Assembly (NCBI RefSeq): GCF_038449125.1
Contig: NZ_CP151800.1
Span: 96,406-160,405 of the forward strand
Source of the DNA: Kosakonia sp. BYX6
GTDB lineage: Bacteria; Pseudomonadota; Gammaproteobacteria; Enterobacterales; Enterobacteriaceae
Length of the DNA stretch: 64,000 nucleotides
Direction of reading: 5' to 3'
Part shown: one piece after another, positions 28,349-38,294 of the stretch
Layout of the letters: each line of letters starts with the position of its first letter
Position numbering within the stretch: the first letter of the stretch is position 1
Program-made: the position numbers and the translations under genes
The notes under the pieces: model-generated
Databases searched by the model: none
What the model was told of the DNA's origin: nothing
Seen by the model: the letters and a program-made list of their open reading frames with translations, nothing else

Positions 28349-28954
28349 ATGTATATCATCTCTCAGGATAGTTATTTTGTTTTAGGTATGGATAACCTGC
28401 TCAGGAATATTAATCCCCATGTAACGCATGCACTCGTTGCTTTCGATCGAGGCGACGGGAAAGTTATTTTTTGCAGCATGGGTTCGTTGCTCTCTGTTTT
28501 AAACGAAGGGATGGATTTTCAATCTTTCATCTGTATGCGTTACTACAAGCTTGATAAATCCACTCCTGTTAATTTACTGCAAAATGAGATTCAACGTTTT
28601 TTTAGAATCATGAAGGATAATGAACTGACACACCATTTTCGTAAGATTCGGCTGAGTGACGTTGAATATAAGATTTTAGTTAAATTTTTAGATTTGCAAT
28701 CGAACGAATATGTTTGTCAATCTTTACATCTCAGCCGCAAGGTCGTCAGTAATTATAAAAATATGGTCCTTCGCAAGTTAGGAATTAATAGCCTGGCTGA
28801 GCTTATTCATATCTACAATACGTGGAATGACTGCTTCTGCTTAGTTGATGGCAAAATGATGCCGGACGCGAAATTTCTGCCACATATGGAAAGCAATGAA
28901 CTGACTGTAGTGGCGCAGAGTTCCTCCCTTCGCTCAACGCAAATGGCCTCCTGA
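28349..28954 (+). CDS. LuxR-type helix-turn-helix transcriptional regulator
   Basis: A 201-residue protein with a C-terminal LuxR-type DNA-binding domain at about residues 108-165: RLSDVEYKILVKFLD, then VCQSLHLSRKVVSNYKNMVL and RKLGINSLAELI. The N-terminal half (MYIISQDSYFVLGMDNLL) lacks a phosphorylatable receiver and resembles the unphosphorylated RcsA/BglJ/FimW-type regulators of enterobacteria. ATG at 28349 follows CTGGAGG. It sits between the two toxin genes, 64 bp before toxin 2, so control of toxin or particle genes is likely but not shown. Base composition is AT-rich like the toxin C-terminal halves. Confidence 0.8.
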   Translation: MYIISQDSYFVLGMDNLLRNINPHVTHALVAFDRGDGKVIFCSMGSLLSVLNEGMDFQSFICMRYYKLDKSTPVNLLQNEIQRFFRIMKDNELTHHFRKIRLSDVEYKILVKFLDLQSNEYVCQSLHLSRKVVSNYKNMVLRKLGINSLAELIHIYNTWNDCFCLVDGKMMPDAKFLPHMESNELTVVAQSSSLRSTQMAS

Positions 28955-29006
28955 GCCGTTCTCTTCATTTATTACTCCATTTATTTTGCTTGTTCCCCTC
29001 TCTCCT

Positions 29007-31695
29007 CAGGAGGCGCTATGTCCCTGTATGAAATGCTGCCCCAGAAACTGCCGCAGCCGGAAAGCTCCCCGGAGTCCGGTGACGTCAGCCACGATGATGC
29101 CTGGCTCGATCCCTTTTCAGCCCTCGCCGAAGAGGCACTGGAGCTGTACGGGGAGGTTTCGCCTGCCGGGCAGCAGAGCGCGGCTGATGCCGGTACACCC
29201 GGCGACGGTATCCCACTAAACATCCGTGATGAAAGCGCCCTGCAGGCATTTATCCGCCAGGCCTTTGCGAAAAAGCTGCCGCAGATAGCCGAGTTTCGCG
29301 AAAAGGGCTACAACCTCAGCGGGCCGGACGAGGGGGCGATGAAAACCCTGCAGGCCGCGCTGGCGCAGGTGGACAAGCAGCCGGAAACCGCGGTACTGAC
29401 CGCGCCGGCGAAAATTTTCCTCGCCGCGCTCGGCACCCTGCCGGTGAATGACCCGGCGATGCCGCCGGTGCTGCAGGACACGGTGCTGCAGGCGAACAGG
29501 CTGGTGCGCCTGCTCACCACCGCGCTGGAGGCGCTCGCCGCCGGGGCGAAAGTGCGCGGTCTTGACTGGGCGGAAGAGGCGAAAAAAACGGCGCGGCAGC
29601 AGCGGGAGAAACTGGCGGAAGCGCTGGCGCAGGAGGGGCTTTCCCCGCAGGCGCAGAAGGCACAGCGCTTACAGGCCGAAGGGCTGATGTTCTCGGAGAC
29701 GTACCGGCTCAGCGCGGAATACAAAAAGTTCAGCCAGTTACAGGACTCCCTGCTGGCGGAAAGCCGTATCGTCCGCCACCGTCTGACGCAGTACCTGGAA
29801 GGCGGAACCGTGAAGGTGGAGGAGGGCGCGCGGGACATCCGTGAGTTCGCCCTCAGCACCCTGCTGGCGCAGTCGGATGCGAAACCTTCCGGCACGCCGG
29901 AACAGCTGGCGGTGTGGGGCGCACGCCTTCAGCAGTATGCCCGCCACCTCCCCGGCCGTGACGCGGATGTCGACAGAACCCTTCTCGCGGGCAACCCGCT
30001 GGCAGCGGCGCTTTCCTCCGTGCTGAAACAGCCCGGCGCCGCAGAGCCGCCGCATGTCCGGCTGGCGCGCGCCATGCTGCCGGTCACCACGGCGCTGGGC
30101 CAGGCGACTGTACTGCTGGCGCAGGTGCAGCAGCAGGTGGCGCTGCCGGAAGAAGAGAGCCGGAAACTCACGGTGAAACCGGACATCCCCCTGCTGAAAC
30201 AGGTCCGCGAGGCCGGGCGGGGCGTGCTGGCTGGCTCCGCGACGCTGGCGCGCAGGACGGGGCACCGGGTCAGCCGGGGCGCACTGCGCACCGGGCATCT
30301 TTTTCTGCACCAGGTTCTGCGCCGGGCCACCGACCCGGACGGGCTGGACCGGGCGGTGCGCAACACCGGCCTGCTGCTGCTCGATGAAATCCAGCAGGCG
30401 GAGCGGCAGATAAAACAGCTTGCCACCCGGGCCTGGCTGCTGCAGGAGGCGCTGGAGCAGCAGTGGCGGGTGCAGGCCACGTCCGCCTCGCTTGCCCCGA
30501 CGCTGCCGGAGCTTGCCGCGCTGCTTGACGAACGCCTGGCGCAGGAAGCCAGCCGCTGGCAGCAGACCGGGCAGCAGGCACTGACACAGCTTGAGGCGCT
30601 GCTGGCCCCGTTTGCCCGCCTTACAGAATCCGGGTTTTATACCCGACTGAGTGAGGAACTGCAGCAGGCGAAAGCCCTCAGCGAACAGCAGCGCTGGGGC
30701 GATATCGGGCGCATGGCGGAGATGATGTCCGGGGTGGCGGATGAGCTTGCCGGTGTGGCGCGCGGGCTGGACAGCGCGGTTATCCGGCTGTCGGAGCACG
30801 GGCATGCGGGCGGGCGGGAGCTGGACATACAGCTGCGTAACCAGACGCGGAAGCTGGAGCAGCTGAAGGCGCAGGTGAAAACCCGGATTATCCGTATCAC
30901 CGGCACGTCGCTGGACAGCTTCTCGCGTGGCGGCATGCTGGCACGCGGCATCGCGGAATGGGCGGAGGCGCTGAAACAGGATTACCTGGCGGGCATCCCC
31001 GCGGAGCAGCGCGCGCAGGCGGCGGAACAGTTTGACCGGGCACTGAAAGGGGTGATGGAGGAAAACCGGGAGCAGTTTGCCAGGGGCGGGGACCCGCAGG
31101 CGGAGGGGTTCCTGAAACGCCTGGCGCTGGCGCTGCAGCATGCCGCCACCGGCACGCAGGTGTATCCGCCGACGGCGGAGGAAATTCTGGCGGGCTCGCG
31201 CAGCGTGCCGGAAGACATCCGGCGCTGGGCGGAGCGGAAAGTGCTGGGCGGTGCGCTGTGGGCGGCGCTGCGCGGCGGCTTTAACCTGGTGACGGGGCCG
31301 GTGTCACTGCCGCTGCGTGTGGCGATACGCGGGGCGCGGACGGGGTACACGCTGGCGGGCGGGCTGCGGAAAATGAACCGGGTGCGGCTGGGCGAGGCAC
31401 CGGCCAGGGGGATTAAAAGCGCGTTCATCGGCCAGGCGCTGGCCAAAATCGGCATCCGGCTGGCGCTGTCGCTGTCGCCGGGGGTGGGGTGGGGCGTGGC
31501 GGTGACCATCACGGCGTGGGAAGCGGGGAAAAACCGCCACGACAACGGCGCGCTGAAGAAGATGGTGAAGCGCTTCGCGCTGAATATCCCGGAAGAGGGG
31601 CTGTGGGCGGGGGGCTATGCGGGGGGGCGTGCCGCGATTATCTCGGTAATACGGGCGCGCGCCGAGCAGGAATTACAGGATGCGATTGACAAAAT
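29007..31695 (+). repeat. 2.69-kb direct repeat, copy 2 (ribosome site and N-terminal toxin module)
   Basis: Second copy of the repeat at 19062-21750, including the ribosome-binding site and the first 892 codons of toxin 2. Identity ends abruptly at ATTGACAAAAT, after which the two genes differ. The upstream 50 bp are unrelated in the two copies, so the repeated unit starts at the ribosome site. Confidence 0.92.
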
Positions 31696-34600
31696 GGTCG
31701 CGGAAGCCCAGGCCCGCGCTGCGGCTCTCTCTGACGCAGGGGATTTCGATATGGAAAGCTATCTGTTATCCATGCTGGCGGATAACAACGATGACGGAAC
31801 AGTGACAACAGGTATGAAAGAGGAGGTTGAAGAGAGTGCCGTTCAAGAGGAAGCCGCACTCCCGGAGGTAATGGTTGAAGAAGCCGTTGAGGGAAATGTA
31901 CAACCTGCAAATGTCACTTTGCAGACAAAAAGAGATAACGGGCCGGCCATTTCTTCTAAGCCGCGTGCTCATTCGCAGCAGCGAACCGCAGCCCTGAAAC
32001 GGCCGGGGATTAAATCCTTTGCCGGTGGCACAACAACGGGCATCTCCTTAGCGTCAGGTACGCAGACTGCGCCTGCTGAAGAAGCAGAAACTGATCTCGC
32101 TGAAGAGCCAGAAGTTAAACAGGAGAATATGCCGCACAGACGTGGAAAACGGGCGGCGGAAGCAGGTGCTCAAAAAGGTACCGATATTGCTGTTGTACCG
32201 GAGGGCAAAGCCGAAGAAGCCGCCAGATCCCATTATCCGGCACCGAACCGGGAAACGGCGATTGATCCCAAACTGGAGCTGCGTGTATTGGAACTCTTCC
32301 CGATCGTAAACGGGTATCGCTTGCCGGTTTCAGAAGCAACGTTGTTTTCAGCACGCTACAAATACTATCACTATCATGGAGGCAATTTTCTTTATATTGG
32401 CGGTCGCTATCGGGTTCTTAATTACATAAAAATAAACGAGGATGGCAGTTGTGAAGCTAAACTTTATCCGCACTGGAAAAAGGAAAGTGAAGTTAATCAG
32501 CCACTGAAGGTATTGTTTGATTTGAAGGATGAGAAATGGCATCTGGCAGAAGACTCACTCAGCGGCAGTAGTTCAAATGCACCTGGACCTGAAACCAAAA
32601 CGACAGTGACGCAGTGTAGTAAGGAAATTACCGAAGCCGCTAAAAATTGGCCCACAGAGAAGGCGTATAAATATCTCGATATGTTGCCTGGAAAGGAAGG
32701 GCAAATTTATGATGATAGCGAGAGAAAATATATTTTCTTAAATGATCATTACTGGCCAGTAATATTTTCGTCGGCAGGAAAATTCATTATTCCCGGAGTG
32801 GATAATGGCAAGGATGTAAATATTTATTTGCAAGGCAGAGAATGGCACCTTGCCGCGACAGAAAATGCGCTTGCTATCGCATCGCCAGAACAATTTGAAT
32901 CTCCAGCTGTATCAGCCGTTACTCAAGTTTCGGCACCTTCTGGTATTGGCGGAAATAAAGGTCTATTACTACCGCTTCCGATGAAAACAAGCATTTCTGC
33001 AGCACTTGAGAGAAAAGTATCTGAACTATTTGCAGGGGTAGAGAGTTATCAAGAGAAGGTGACTGATCTCACTTTACTTATTCCGATGATGTATCTCTAT
33101 CACGCGATAAGTGATAGTTACATCTATGTGGGGGGGAACTACTATTGTGTCACTGCTTTGAGTCTGGGAGCCGATGGAGATATTAACGGAATAATTCATT
33201 CATCATCGGATATACAAGCGCCAGGAACGAAGTCAATCTCAATAACTTTTAAAAATAGTGATCAACAATGGCATCTTAGAGAGGGTGAAGATGATGATGG
33301 CAGTGCCAGTAGTAATGAAAAACAAATTTTTACCACGCTTTCTCCTTCCGTAAAAACGGCGTTAAGTAGTATCAAATCAGACCGCGGTTTTAGTTATAAC
33401 AATATGGATATAGGTACTGAAGGCAATATTTATGCAAACGGCGAAAGCCGTTATATATTCCTGATGGGGCAGTACTGGCCTGTAAGAATATATGGTAATC
33501 AGGTTGATATAACAATTAAAACAGCGGATAAAAAAGAAGATGTTATTATAAGGCTTTATCGTGAAAACAATGTGTTATATTTTACATCAGGTAGAGCGAC
33601 CGGTAATACTTTAATTCAGGCATCATTGTCTTCAGCGGTGATCAGTGAACTGAAGAAAGCAGACACAAGCAGTCAGCTTATCCAAACTGATATAAAAGCA
33701 TACGTGGAAGGGTTTGTTTATAGCCACGGCAGAAATAATTTTATTCTCATTAATAATATGCTGTATGATTTTCAATGGATTAGTAAGGACTTTGCTGCTA
33801 TTAAATTTACCATTGCAGGGACTGATACGTTGGTTTTTATTAAAAAAGTGCAACAGCAATGGGAGTTTTTAGAAAAAACATCATCTGAAAATTATGCATC
33901 CTTTGACGATACGTTGAGACGAATTAAAAGGATAGATCTGGATCCTGATATCCATAAAAAACTACAGAATGTATTATCAGAAAATGAATTTACATCATGG
34001 CAAGGTGTTCTGAGAAATTTGCTTGATATTGTTGACGAAGAGATTTTTAAAAGATATTCAAACCCACATGATAGCTATCTAAAAAATCTGTTAGTCATCA
34101 AAAACAGCGTGCTTTCGTGGGTTAAATCAGATGAAAGTAAAACATCCCCGTTAACGCCGGAACGAGACTGGAATGAGCCTCTGCTTGCACTATACAAAAC
34201 GGCATTAACGCAGGGTACGCCCACCCCCTATATATTGACATTGGCGCAGAATGCCAAAGTGCTGATAAAGAATTTAGAGAAAAAAAGAGAATTACTAAAG
34301 ACAGATGATTTAGAGAATAGAATAAAAACTCAAGAACAAGTTGTCTCAAATTATAATAAAAAAATCTCCAATATATTAACGAATATAAACCATGGAGGAA
34401 CTACTTTTGCTAATCATAAAAGACTTGAAGGTGAAGTTAAAGATTATGAAAAACTGCTTGAAGGTGCTCAAAAACGACTAGATATTTTGCGAGAACTGAA
34501 AAGTACTATTATTAATAAAAAAAATGAATACAGTGATGAAATAAAAACGCTTAACGAAATTTATTCAGTTGCTTTTGCGGGCATTGATCTGGCCGAGGAA

Positions 34601-37600
34601 ACGCTGAAAGCAAACCTTGCAGAACAGGGTGAGAATAAGGATAAGCTGTTAGCGGCACAAGCCACGATTATTGAACTCGCACTGAAACAAGTCGTTATCA
34701 CCAGCAAAGCAAGGACTGCCTATACCTCCGCCGAATTGGATGAGCTGAAAAAAATAAACATTTCGAAAACGCTGTTGATCTTCAAGCAGATAACTGCGTC
34801 CACGTTTACTGAGGTCTTAGAGCAACTTAAAGATAGTGATATTGAGAAACCTGCTATTAAATATAGCTATGCAGATATTGTCTGGGCCAATAATCAGGGG
34901 GAAAAAATAGCGCAGAAGTTGTTTGGTAATAATGTTGATGCTGAATTAAAAAATATGCTTTCTGCAATATGTTATTGGCTTTTGAAACACAAAAAGAAAA
35001 CCTCTGATTTAAAAGGTGAGGATGTTGAAAACGTTATTGAGGAATACAGTACCGATGTACAAAAGTTCAATCCATTAGTCCAGGAAAAAAGTATGCCTGA
35101 AGGTTATACCCCTTTGTCCTCAATGATAAGTAGCAATTATTTCGAATTGCAATCTGAATTTAATAAACAGTTCAGTGACTATAAAGAAAAGTTTAGCATT
35201 TATGATGCCAGTGAAAGAACAAAAGAATTATTGTTGATTTCGGGACTTTCTGTCGAAGAAGTATTACAACCTGTCAATAAAAGAGTGCGTTTAAAAGTCC
35301 AGCTTTTCGATAATTTTGGGAATCCTGAAATTGGCGAAATGCTTTTTATACAGTTGCCTGATTCGCGCTGGGTTTTTTTCTCTATATTCCCCGGAGCTGT
35401 TACCTGTAAGATTTTTACTAATGCAGAAATGTTGAAAAATGATTATTTAAGAGTTATTGCCACGCTCGATCCGACAAGTGGAGGAGATGGAACCCATGAA
35501 GTTTATGATATGGACTTCTTTTCAAAAAAATATAACTTTAACCCTAAAAAGAAAAATGATTATAAAGGCAGTAATATTCGCTGGGATGATGTTAATGCGG
35601 AGTTGATATACGGTGCGCTCTATACAGAGGAGATTATTCGTGGTGAGTCAGTACCAGAGTTTACGAAAACAGGGTCGGTGTATACGTTATCGTTTAACAC
35701 TCGCGACAACACGGCAACATCCGATACGGTTATTTCGGTATTAAATACCAGTATGCGTTCTGTCTTAAACCAGTCAGCCGATGCATTAAAATCTGAGCTT
35801 TATACACCCTCAGTCCTTCAACAAATAGCATTTACGCTAGTTCCTTTTTATAAAGAGATATATCACGCGGCCACAGATAAAGATTATCAGCCTGATGTAG
35901 CTTCTATCATGCTTGATATTGTCGGCGTGGTGGGGGTTGCCACCCAGGCTGGTGTGAGAGTAGCCACAATTGTAAAAAATACGCCAACATTAGGCAAAAT
36001 CATGCAGCAGGGCGTAAGAAGCGGTTTGTCAGGGCAGGCGCTGAAAATTTATGCAATTAAAGAGTTAGCTAAAGAATCGGCATTCAGTGCGTTAAAAATA
36101 CTCAAAACCGGCGCTCTGGCCACTATCGATTTGGTAGATCCGGTTGCGGCAAGGAGCATATCAAAGTTTGCGGTAAACCGTATTAGCAAGCCGGAAGAAT
36201 TCCGTAAGCTCTTTTCCGCAAGATCCTTGTCTGGTTCCGGTCAAGCGCTTAACAACAAACACGCACGTAACAATATTTCGATAGAAAATATGCAAACCCA
36301 AACTGTGCAGGGGAGCACGGTTCATTCCTCGGTTATCACCGCTGGGCAAGGCCCTTATTACATCAAAGTGGATGGCAATGTCTATGAGGTGCGCTGGGAT
36401 GAGGCATTCAAGACATGGCGAACAGTCGACCCGGATAAACCGGATGTTTTGAGTTATGGGGTCCCGGTAAAACAGGAAAATAATAACTGGGTTGCACGCA
36501 ATGTTGGTAACGCCGCACCAAAAGTGGAGGATGCCGAAGCAAGCAAAACGATGATGCCCGCAGGGCTTGCGCCTGAGAATGCGGTCCGCGCGGCGGCGCG
36601 TCGCAGCCGTTATACGGAGAGCACGGTCAAAGAAAGCGGGGATTATGCTGCCCAGTTACTGGAAGATGCGAAGTTATTAAGCAGCGAAGCGGCAACGAAG
36701 CTGAAAGAGGGCCTTAAACTGGCCCTGGCAAATCCTTCGAAAGAGGCCGGGGAGTTATTCTCGGCGAGCCGGGTTATCGACAGTGAAGAAAAATTACTGC
36801 GTGTGAAACAGGGCGAGATACTGATTTTCAGTGAAGTCGACTCCGCTGCGCCGGATAAAATTACCCGCCGTGTTCATGTCATGGTCAGCCTTGGAAACGG
36901 CCGTTTCGCCGGGATTAAAAATACGGCTCTGGGTGCCACTCTCAGCGACAGCAAAAGCATCTTAACCGCTGAGCAACTGGGGGAGTTCAAAAATAACGTC
37001 TTCAAACGACGGGGTGATGACAGCCTGCCGGCACTCCAGATTGTTGCTGGCGATCCCAAAGACCTTCTGCGTGCGGAATATCCCACGCTGATAAGCCTTG
37101 CAGAGCAGTTGTCAGGGCTTGCGGATGATACCGACCTGGCTGCAAAAACGACCGGGCTTCTGAAACAGGCCGGTGAGCTGGCGCCGGAGCAGGTAACGGC
37201 ATTGCAGGAAACGTTAACCACGTTGCTGAAAGCCTCAAAGGGCGGCACGACAGTCGCGGGCACGGCGGAAAGCTTATTTGTATCTACGGTCAGAGTGACC
37301 GAGCGCGCCGCGCTGCAGGTCATTGACAAAGGCAAACTTGTCGTTTTTGGCAACACCTCTTCGCCCTCATTCGCCGTCCATCATCTGATGTACAGCTTGG
37401 GCGATGGCAATTTCATGATGATTAACCCACACCTGCTGGATAAAAGGCTGGTCAGTCAGAACGGGATTATTAATGCCAGCCAGTTCCCGGATGATCTTTT
37501 CACAAAATATGGCGTTCTGTCGGGCGATATCTCGCTGAGCAGGCTGCGCACCGCCTCTCTTCTTGGTCGCGACGCCACTTTCTTTGTTGATGGTCCGATC

Positions 37601-38260
37601 CTGACGGTCAGGCTCCATGGCGCACCGGGTATTGCGAATTTTATGGACGCGTATGAACTGGCAGAGGTCATTAAAGGGCTGGGTTTGCGTGAGTCGCCGC
37701 CGCTGAAATTAGGCGCAATTCGAGAGATCAAGCTTGAATCCTGCTTTGGCGCGTTCGGATACCTGCCGACAGGAAAAGCGCTGGCCCATATTCTGGACAA
37801 GAAGGTGACGGCCTACCCGCTGAAGTTCAGCCAGGCCACGCGGGATACCCGGAATATTGTGACGCGTGCAAAGGTCTATATGCCTTCAGACATTTCTTCC
37901 GCAGATTTAGTGAAAGATATGGCACAACAGCAGGCCCGCAACCATGATTTCTGGAACCGGTTGCTGGGAATATATGTGGCCTTCAAAGGGAAACGGGTCC
38001 GGCGTGAGGCCAGTCTTTTTAATGATTTACTGAAAAATGTTTCAGAACTTGCGTCAGGGGAAGTGGATGCAGCGGCTTTCCTTGAAAAAATGCCGGAGTA
38101 CAAAAATGGACTAACTGCTGAAACAAAATATTTGGAAGAAATTTGTAAGGGTGAGGTAAGTAACGCCGAAACGTTCGCTGAGCGATGCATGGATATCATT
38201 ACGTTGAGCACCTGGTCGGCTAACCTCCTGGATAAATATCTGGGTGGTGAAGGGAACTGA
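29018..38260 (+). CDS. Giant multidomain toxin 2, putative eCIS effector
   Basis: A 3,080-residue relative of toxin 1 with the same layout. Residues 1-892 are nearly identical; the linker has RGKR at 1042-1045; then five beta-type repeats (A-B-A-B-C, about residues 1085-1620) against three in toxin 1; a coiled coil (about 1740-1870); the DUF6543-like core; and DGNVYEVRWDEA/TWRTVDP at about 2450. It lacks the papain-like insert and Pro-Asp linker of toxin 1. In the next domain the toxin 1 motif ESGVCWDYA is ESGDYA (near residue 2542), so the cysteine is gone while the histidine (H2620) is kept. The SCFGAFG motif is at about 2908. The last about 1.8 kb is GC-richer than the middle. A strong terminator follows. 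Confidence 0.8.
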   Translation: MSLYEMLPQKLPQPESSPESGDVSHDDAWLDPFSALAEEALELYGEVSPAGQQSAADAGTPGDGIPLNIRDESALQAFIRQAFAKKLPQIAEFREKGYNLSGPDEGAMKTLQAALAQVDKQPETAVLTAPAKIFLAALGTLPVNDPAMPPVLQDTVLQANRLVRLLTTALEALAAGAKVRGLDWAEEAKKTARQQREKLAEALAQEGLSPQAQKAQRLQAEGLMFSETYRLSAEYKKFSQLQDSLLAESRIVRHRLTQYLEGGTVKVEEGARDIREFALSTLLAQSDAKPSGTPEQLAVWGARLQQYARHLPGRDADVDRTLLAGNPLAAALSSVLKQPGAAEPPHVRLARAMLPVTTALGQATVLLAQVQQQVALPEEESRKLTVKPDIPLLKQVREAGRGVLAGSATLARRTGHRVSRGALRTGHLFLHQVLRRATDPDGLDRAVRNTGLLLLDEIQQAERQIKQLATRAWLLQEALEQQWRVQATSASLAPTLPELAALLDERLAQEASRWQQTGQQALTQLEALLAPFARLTESGFYTRLSEELQQAKALSEQQRWGDIGRMAEMMSGVADELAGVARGLDSAVIRLSEHGHAGGRELDIQLRNQTRKLEQLKAQVKTRIIRITGTSLDSFSRGGMLARGIAEWAEALKQDYLAGIPAEQRAQAAEQFDRALKGVMEENREQFARGGDPQAEGFLKRLALALQHAATGTQVYPPTAEEILAGSRSVPEDIRRWAERKVLGGALWAALRGGFNLVTGPVSLPLRVAIRGARTGYTLAGGLRKMNRVRLGEAPARGIKSAFIGQALAKIGIRLALSLSPGVGWGVAVTITAWEAGKNRHDNGALKKMVKRFALNIPEEGLWAGGYAGGRAAIISVIRARAEQELQDAIDKMVAEAQARAAALSDAGDFDMESYLLSMLADNNDDGTVTTGMKEEVEESAVQEEAALPEVMVEEAVEGNVQPANVTLQTKRDNGPAISSKPRAHSQQRTAALKRPGIKSFAGGTTTGISLASGTQTAPAEEAETDLAEEPEVKQENMPHRRGKRAAEAGAQKGTDIAVVPEGKAEEAARSHYPAPNRETAIDPKLELRVLELFPIVNGYRLPVSEATLFSARYKYYHYHGGNFLYIGGRYRVLNYIKINEDGSCEAKLYPHWKKESEVNQPLKVLFDLKDEKWHLAEDSLSGSSSNAPGPETKTTVTQCSKEITEAAKNWPTEKAYKYLDMLPGKEGQIYDDSERKYIFLNDHYWPVIFSSAGKFIIPGVDNGKDVNIYLQGREWHLAATENALAIASPEQFESPAVSAVTQVSAPSGIGGNKGLLLPLPMKTSISAALERKVSELFAGVESYQEKVTDLTLLIPMMYLYHAISDSYIYVGGNYYCVTALSLGADGDINGIIHSSSDIQAPGTKSISITFKNSDQQWHLREGEDDDGSASSNEKQIFTTLSPSVKTALSSIKSDRGFSYNNMDIGTEGNIYANGESRYIFLMGQYWPVRIYGNQVDITIKTADKKEDVIIRLYRENNVLYFTSGRATGNTLIQASLSSAVISELKKADTSSQLIQTDIKAYVEGFVYSHGRNNFILINNMLYDFQWISKDFAAIKFTIAGTDTLVFIKKVQQQWEFLEKTSSENYASFDDTLRRIKRIDLDPDIHKKLQNVLSENEFTSWQGVLRNLLDIVDEEIFKRYSNPHDSYLKNLLVIKNSVLSWVKSDESKTSPLTPERDWNEPLLALYKTALTQGTPTPYILTLAQNAKVLIKNLEKKRELLKTDDLENRIKTQEQVVSNYNKKISNILTNINHGGTTFANHKRLEGEVKDYEKLLEGAQKRLDILRELKSTIINKKNEYSDEIKTLNEIYSVAFAGIDLAEETLKANLAEQGENKDKLLAAQATIIELALKQVVITSKARTAYTSAELDELKKINISKTLLIFKQITASTFTEVLEQLKDSDIEKPAIKYSYADIVWANNQGEKIAQKLFGNNVDAELKNMLSAICYWLLKHKKKTSDLKGEDVENVIEEYSTDVQKFNPLVQEKSMPEGYTPLSSMISSNYFELQSEFNKQFSDYKEKFSIYDASERTKELLLISGLSVEEVLQPVNKRVRLKVQLFDNFGNPEIGEMLFIQLPDSRWVFFSIFPGAVTCKIFTNAEMLKNDYLRVIATLDPTSGGDGTHEVYDMDFFSKKYNFNPKKKNDYKGSNIRWDDVNAELIYGALYTEEIIRGESVPEFTKTGSVYTLSFNTRDNTATSDTVISVLNTSMRSVLNQSADALKSELYTPSVLQQIAFTLVPFYKEIYHAATDKDYQPDVASIMLDIVGVVGVATQAGVRVATIVKNTPTLGKIMQQGVRSGLSGQALKIYAIKELAKESAFSALKILKTGALATIDLVDPVAARSISKFAVNRISKPEEFRKLFSARSLSGSGQALNNKHARNNISIENMQTQTVQGSTVHSSVITAGQGPYYIKVDGNVYEVRWDEAFKTWRTVDPDKPDVLSYGVPVKQENNNWVARNVGNAAPKVEDAEASKTMMPAGLAPENAVRAAARRSRYTESTVKESGDYAAQLLEDAKLLSSEAATKLKEGLKLALANPSKEAGELFSASRVIDSEEKLLRVKQGEILIFSEVDSAAPDKITRRVHVMVSLGNGRFAGIKNTALGATLSDSKSILTAEQLGEFKNNVFKRRGDDSLPALQIVAGDPKDLLRAEYPTLISLAEQLSGLADDTDLAAKTTGLLKQAGELAPEQVTALQETLTTLLKASKGGTTVAGTAESLFVSTVRVTERAALQVIDKGKLVVFGNTSSPSFAVHHLMYSLGDGNFMMINPHLLDKRLVSQNGIINASQFPDDLFTKYGVLSGDISLSRLRTASLLGRDATFFVDGPILTVRLHGAPGIANFMDAYELAEVIKGLGLRESPPLKLGAIREIKLESCFGAFGYLPTGKALAHILDKKVTAYPLKFSQATRDTRNIVTRAKVYMPSDISSADLVKDMAQQQARNHDFWNRLLGIYVAFKGKRVRREASLFNDLLKNVSELASGEVDAAAFLEKMPEYKNGLTAETKYLEEICKGEVSNAETFAERCMDIITLSTWSANLLDKYLGGEGN

Positions 38261-38270
38261 GGCGATTTCG

Positions 38271-38291
38271 AGGGGGACATTTCCCCCTTTT
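38271..38291 (+). terminator. Rho-independent terminator after toxin 2
   Basis: AGGGGGA (38271-38277) pairs with TCCCCCT (38282-38288) across a four-base loop and is followed by T-residues to 38291. It lies 11 bp after the toxin 2 stop and just before the end of the convergent decarboxylase gene; read on the minus strand it is flanked by fewer T residues, so it serves mainly the toxin transcript. Confidence 0.8.
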
Positions 38292-38294
38292 GCA

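Noticed and set aside
29738-31141. Long minus-strand open frame (467 codons) and similar ones in the toxin N-terminal regions
   Set aside because: They lie antisense to the GC-rich constant module of the toxins, occur in both copies, and have the Arg/Gln/Pro-rich composition of shadow frames in GC-rich DNA; no ribosome site or family features.
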